From Prevotellaceae bacterium (GTDB lineage Bacteria > Bacteroidota > Bacteroidia > Bacteroidales > UBA932): 9,196 bases of DNA. Positions within the stretch are counted from its first letter, which is position 1. The number at the start of each line of letters is the position of its first letter. Of the stretch, positions 6,297-9,196 are shown one piece after another. The translations under genes and the position numbers were made by a program. The stretch is taken from positions 1-9,196 of the forward strand of contig JAITVR010000038.1 of assembly GCA_031285695.1 (NCBI GenBank), given 5' to 3'. The notes under the pieces are model-generated. The model made no database searches. It worked only from the letters and a program-made list of their open reading frames with translations, and was not told the origin of the DNA.

Positions 6297-6341
6297 ATAA
6301 TGGATAATGGATAATTATCCGTTGTCAATTGTTCATTGTCA
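6297..6341. repeat. Spacer repeat straddling the rnc 3' end
   Basis: The segment contains tandem ATAATGG units (6297-6303, 6304-6310), the perfect 12-bp palindrome GGATAATTATCC (6309-6320), and TGTCAATTGTTCATTGTCA (6323-6341) made of related TTGTCA and TTGTTCA units. On the minus strand the last part encodes the final residues T-M-N-N and the TGA stop of RNase III. The rest fills the gap to the thioesterase start. From memory, such CAATTGAC / ATTATCC spacer sequences are frequent in some Bacteroidota. Confidence 0.6.
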
Positions 6342-7080
6342 GCTTGCCGTAGGCCTGCTCGGCGGCGCGCTGCTCGGCCTCTTTTTTTGAAGAGCCGCTA
6401 CCGCTTCCCGCCACCTCATCGTTAATGCGCAGCGTGCTCGAAAAGAAAAACGTTCCCTTTTTTACCTCACCGTGCTGCTCCTCTTGCGTTTCAAACTGCA
6501 CGCGGTCGCCCTTGCGCTGCACCACCTCCAGCAGGCGACTTTTGTAGTCAAACTCACGCTTGGTGAGCTCGTCAACGTTTACCTGTGGTAAAAAAATGCG
6601 CTGCAAAAATGTTTTTTTTGCGCAAGCGTAACCCTTGTCTAAGTAAATAGCGCCCATGAGCGCCTCAAGCGTGTTGCCCACCACGTTGCGCGAGAATGGC
6701 CGGTTGAGGTGCGCCTTAATGAGCGCGTCTAAACCTATTGCCAGCGCCAGGTGGCTGAGCGATTCGCGCGCCACAATTTTGGAGCGCAACTGCGTGAGAA
6801 AACCTTCGCGCTGCTCGGGAAATTTGAGGTAAAGAAACTCCGAAACTACTGCGCCAATGACGGCATCGCCCAAAAACTCCATGCGCTCGTTGTGCTCCAC
6901 AGGCAAATACGAACGCCCGCTACGCGCCAGTGAGCTGTGCGTAAGCGCCGTTTTGTACAGCAGTAAGTTTACAGGAGTGTAGCCCAACATACCCTTCAAG
7001 GCTCGAGTAAGTTCGCCGTCCTTGCTGCGCGAGTGCAGCAGCAGCAGGCTCTTACATCGACGAAGGGGCAGAAAAGCCAC
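6325..7080 (-). CDS. rnc: Ribonuclease III
   Basis: This endonuclease cuts double-stranded RNA in rRNA and mRNA maturation and acts as a homodimer. The product is 251 residues; family members are often about 225-250. The RNase III domain spans roughly 25-165, with signature NERMEFLGDAV (64-74) giving E65, E68 and D72. The second acidic cluster reads GNTLEALMGAIYLDKGY (135-151), with E139 present but N136 where E. coli has D114. A double-stranded RNA-binding domain covers about 178-247 and ends in SKKEAEQRAAEQAY. The start is a GTG at 7080, five bases after the fabF stop. It is the only usual start codon there, because the frame is closed by a stop just upstream. Translation is probably coupled to fabF. 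The C-terminal four residues are encoded by a spacer repeat. Confidence 0.94.
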   Translation of the reverse strand: MAFLPLRRCKSLLLLHSRSKDGELTRALKGMLGYTPVNLLLYKTALTHSSLARSGRSYLPVEHNERMEFLGDAVIGAVVSEFLYLKFPEQREGFLTQLRSKIVARESLSHLALAIGLDALIKAHLNRPFSRNVVGNTLEALMGAIYLDKGYACAKKTFLQRIFLPQVNVDELTKREFDYKSRLLEVVQRKGDRVQFETQEEQHGEVKKGTFFFSSTLRINDEVAGSGSGSSKKEAEQRAAEQAYGKLTMNN

Positions 7081-7085
7081 GGGGC

Positions 7086-8345
7086 TTATTCAAATTTTTT
7101 GAAAATCACGGAGGCATTGTGTCCGCCAAAACCAAAGGTGTTGCTCAACGCCGCCTTCACTTCGCGCTTTTGCGCTGTGTGCAGCGTAAGGTTCAAGCGC
7201 TTGTCAAACGCAGGGTCTAAGTTTTGGTTGTTGATGGTGGGAGGTATCATGCCGCGCTGAATGGTGCAAATGCAAGCCAAGGCTTCAAGCGCTCCGGTAG
7301 CGCCCAACAGGTGCCCCGTCATGGATTTGGTGGAGCTGATGTTCATCTTGTAGGTGTGCTCGCCAAACACTTTTTCTACCGCCTTTATTTCGGCAATATC
7401 GCCCACGGGTGTTGAGGTTCCGTGCACGTTAATGTAGTCAATATCTTCAGGCTTCAAACCTGCATCTTCAAGCGCCTTGCGCATAACGCTGGCGGCGCCC
7501 AAACCTTCGGGGTGCGGAGCGGTAAGGTGGTAGGCATCGGCTGTCATGCCGCCGCCTACAATTTCGGCGTAAATTTTTGCGCCGCGCGCTTTGGCGTGCT
7601 CCAACTCTTCGAGCATCAAACCTGCAGCGCCTTCGCCCATTACAAAGCCATCGCGGTCCACATCAAAGGGGCGTGAGGCAGTTTCCGGCGAATCGTTGCG
7701 CGTAGAGAGCGCTTGCGCCGAGCTGAAGCCACCCATGGCAGCCTCAACAATGGGTGCTTCGGAGCCGCCGGCCACAATGGCGGTGGCTTTTCCTAAGCGG
7801 ATAAGGTCAAAGGCATCGATAAGCGCGTGCGTAGATGAGGCGCACGCCGACACCGTTGCGTAGTTAGGCCCACGCAGTCCATACTTCATGGATATTTGCC
7901 CTGCGGCAATATCAGCAATCATTTTGGGTACAAAGAAAGGGCTATACCTGGGCGTACCATCGCCCAAGGCAAAGCCCTTAACCTCATCAAAGAAGGTGCG
8001 AATGCCTCCTATGCCCGATGCCCACACAACACCAATTTCGTCCACGTTTTCGGTGGCCAAATCTAAGCCCGAATCCTTGATAATTTCGTGCGCCGCAATC
8101 ATTGCAAACTGCGTGTACATATCAAGCTTGCGCGCTTCTTTTTTATCAAGCGCCTCGGGGTGCTGTGCTACATCAAAGTTTTTTACTTCGCATGCAAACT
8201 GTGTTTTAAACTTTGAAGCGTCAAAGCGCGTAATGGGACCTGCGCCGCTTACCCCCTTCAGCAGGTTGTCGAAGAATTCTTCAACGGTTTTACCTAAAGG
8301 GTTGATAGTGCCAACGCCTGTTACAACAACTCTTTTTAGCTCCAT
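7086..8345 (-). CDS. fabF: 3-oxoacyl-[acyl-carrier-protein] synthase II FabF
   Basis: This is the condensing enzyme of type II fatty-acid elongation: it joins malonyl-ACP to acyl-ACP with loss of carbon dioxide, in the cytoplasm. At 419 residues it has normal length for KAS II (E. coli about 413). The thiolase-fold Cys-His-His triad is complete: C168 in TVSACASSTHAL, H309 in NVHGTSTPVGD and H345 in KSMTGHLLGATGA, with the conserved K340. The C-terminal gating loop FGFGGHN (404-410) places F406 at the usual gatekeeper position. The N terminus, KRVVVTGVGTINPLG, is typical, supporting the ATG at 8345. It lies 38 bp after acpP, which encodes its substrate carrier, and 5 bp before rnc. No clear Shine-Dalgarno is seen; the spacer is simply AT-rich. 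Confidence 0.97.
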   Translation of the reverse strand: MELKRVVVTGVGTINPLGKTVEEFFDNLLKGVSGAGPITRFDASKFKTQFACEVKNFDVAQHPEALDKKEARKLDMYTQFAMIAAHEIIKDSGLDLATENVDEIGVVWASGIGGIRTFFDEVKGFALGDGTPRYSPFFVPKMIADIAAGQISMKYGLRGPNYATVSACASSTHALIDAFDLIRLGKATAIVAGGSEAPIVEAAMGGFSSAQALSTRNDSPETASRPFDVDRDGFVMGEGAAGLMLEELEHAKARGAKIYAEIVGGGMTADAYHLTAPHPEGLGAASVMRKALEDAGLKPEDIDYINVHGTSTPVGDIAEIKAVEKVFGEHTYKMNISSTKSMTGHLLGATGALEALACICTIQRGMIPPTINNQNLDPAFDKRLNLTLHTAQKREVKAALSNTFGFGGHNASVIFKKFE

Positions 8346-8383
8346 ACTTTTTTAAAACTGTGTTTGCACAAAAAATTTACTTG

Positions 8384-8620
8384 CTACTTTTTCGCTTTTT
8401 CGATGTACGAGATAGCATCGCCAACGGTGGCAATTTTCTCGGCGTCTTCGTCGGGAATTGATACGCTGAATTCCTTTTCAAACTCCATAATGAGCTCAAC
8501 GGTGTCCAATGAATCTGCACCGAGGTCGTTGGTAAAGCTTGCTGCGGGGGTTACTTCTGCCTCGTCCACACCGAGCTTGTCCACGATAATCGCTTTCACT
8601 TTTGCTGCTACATCTGCCAT
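8384..8620 (-). CDS. acpP: Acyl carrier protein
   Basis: This small acidic protein of 78 residues carries growing acyl chains on a 4'-phosphopantetheine arm. The attachment site is S37 in [18 protein letters not shown], the classic DSL motif at the start of helix II. Helices I and III are also recognisable ([14 protein letters not shown], and the C-terminal [12 protein letters not shown]). Length and charge match AcpP. The ATG at 8620 gives the usual MADVAxKVK N terminus, with a purine-rich AAAGAAG stretch a few bases upstream. It is the first gene of the fatty-acid cluster and is divergent from purN. It is probably transcribed from a box at 8696-8703. Confidence 0.97.
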   Translation of the reverse strand: MADVAAKVKAIIVDKLGVDEAEVTPAASFTNDLGADSLDTVELIMEFEKEFSVSIPDEDAEKIATVGDAISYIEKAKK

Positions 8621-8695
8621 AACTTCTTTGTTTTAGTTAATAATAAAGTTAAAGAATTTTCTTTTTTCACTGCGACTTTCTTTCAAAAGTCAGCA

Positions 8696-8703
8696 CAAAA
8701 GTA
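8696..8703 (-). promoter_or_regulatory. Candidate -7 box for acpP
   Basis: On the minus strand this reads TACTTTTG, an exact fit to the Bacteroidota -7 consensus TAnnTTTG. It would give acpP a leader of about 70 nt. A TTG lies only 13 bp upstream, closer than the usual -33 spacing, so the -33 element is weak or unusual. Confidence 0.5.
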
Positions 8704-8725
8704 TAAACTTATTCGACAATTTTTA

Positions 8726-8733
8726 TACTTTTG
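8726..8733 (+). promoter_or_regulatory. Candidate -7 box for purN
   Basis: The plus strand reads TACTTTTG, an exact TAnnTTTG match ending 39 bp before the purN ATG, which implies a leader of about 30 nt. I see no TTTG at the expected -33 distance. Confidence 0.5.
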
Positions 8734-8772
8734 ATGAAATTTTTATTCACATTTTATATCAACTATTTAAAA

Positions 8773-9196
8773 ATGAGAAATATAGCAATTTTCGCATCGG
8801 GTTCGGGAAGCAACGCAGAGCAAATAATTCGGCATTTTAACGAGAATTCGGGTAAAAAAAATGCGCGCGTAACGCTGCTTTTGTCCAACAATCCGAGTGC
8901 CTACGCGCTGCAAAGGGCAAAGAATTTGGGCGTAGAAAGCCTCACTTTTTCGCGCGAAGATTTTTGCAACTCCGAAAAAATAAAAAATGTGCTGCTCGAA
9001 AAAAGTATTGATTTTGTAGTGCTGGCGGGATTTTTGTGGCTTACGCCCAAAAATATTATCGATGCTTTTCCGAACAGAATTGTGAATATTCACCCTGCGC
9101 TTTTGCCAAAATTTGGCGGCAAAGGCATGTATGGCGACCACGTTCACCGCGCTGTAATTGCCGCCGGCGAGCGGGAATCGGGCATTACCATTCACT
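8773..9196 (+). CDS. purN: Phosphoribosylglycinamide formyltransferase PurN (partial, cut by right edge)
   Basis: This folate-dependent GAR transformylase transfers a formyl group from 10-formyltetrahydrofolate to GAR in purine synthesis, in the cytoplasm. I translated the frame from the ATG at 8773: 141 residues are present before the window ends, and the family is usually about 190-210. The N-terminal MRNIAIFASGSGSNAEQII carries the phosphate-binding GSGSN loop (residues 10-14). VVLAGFLWLTP and then NIHPALLPKFGGKGMYG follow; N105 and H107 match the catalytic Asn and His of the family. The catalytic Asp would lie just past the edge. The GGKGMYGDHVH form looks like Bacteroidota PurN. It is divergent from acpP. 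Confidence 0.93.
   Translation, partial: MRNIAIFASGSGSNAEQIIRHFNENSGKKNARVTLLLSNNPSAYALQRAKNLGVESLTFSREDFCNSEKIKNVLLEKSIDFVVLAGFLWLTPKNIIDAFPNRIVNIHPALLPKFGGKGMYGDHVHRAVIAAGERESGITIH

Larger units (their letters stand above)
8696..8733. promoter_or_regulatory. Symmetric dyad in the acpP-purN divergent gap
   Basis: CAAAAGTATAAA at 8696-8707 and TTTATACTTTTG at 8722-8733 are exact 12-bp inverted copies, 14 bp apart. Each half holds one outward-facing TACTTTTG box, one toward acpP and one toward purN. The dyad may simply be two back-to-back promoters, or also a binding site for a dimeric regulator. Confidence 0.6.

Noticed and set aside
6293..6328. N-terminal extension of the thioesterase to an ATG at 6328
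   Set aside because: The added residues come from the ATAATGG/TTGTCA spacer repeat and overlap rnc. The hotdog signature sits at its usual distance from the ATG at 6292.
8767..9195. A 142-codon minus-strand open frame at the right edge
   Set aside because: It lies opposite purN, whose catalytic and phosphate-binding motifs are clear. The minus-strand product has no recognisable features.

Overview
The window looks like chromosomal DNA from a member of the Bacteroidota. Four things point there: the divergent purN / acpP-fabF-rnc arrangement, the PurN and RNase III sequence styles, the near absence of Shine-Dalgarno sequences, and promoter-like TAnnTTTG boxes. I cannot place it below phylum level. 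Coding DNA is fairly GC-rich and the gaps are AT-rich, so several long open frames on the opposite strand are only shadows of real genes. All complete genes are on the minus strand. Only purN, cut by the right edge, is on the plus strand.

Positions 1-5755 hold an L-rhamnose locus. In transcription order it is rhaB (rhamnulokinase), a secreted PQQ-type beta-propeller protein of unknown role, rhaA (L-rhamnose isomerase) and rhaT (rhamnose-proton symporter), followed by a perfect hairpin terminator. RhaT imports rhamnose, RhaA converts it to L-rhamnulose and RhaB phosphorylates that to L-rhamnulose 1-phosphate. The next enzyme, rhamnulose-1-phosphate aldolase, is not in the window. Neither are a mutarotase, a lactaldehyde-processing enzyme or a rha regulator.

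Positions 5859-8620 hold a second minus-strand cluster, acpP, fabF, rnc and a small hotdog-fold acyl-CoA thioesterase, ending in another perfect hairpin terminator. ACP, the condensing enzyme FabF and the thioesterase fit a fatty-acid theme. RNase III is an RNA-processing passenger whose linkage to acpP-fabF is common in bacteria. A 152-bp gap carrying a symmetric pair of promoter-like boxes separates acpP from the divergent purN.

The least ordinary feature is the spacer DNA. Each of the three spacers inside the rhamnose locus, plus the rnc-thioesterase spacer, carries short repeat elements, and they appear to belong to several unrelated families (27-40-bp inverted arms, a 28-bp direct repeat, 9-bp and 7-bp tandem units). 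Some run into genes: one supplies part of the propeller gene's stop codon and another forms the last residues and stop of RNase III. I found no CRISPR array, transposase, tRNA or rRNA, and no convincing new defence or metabolic system.
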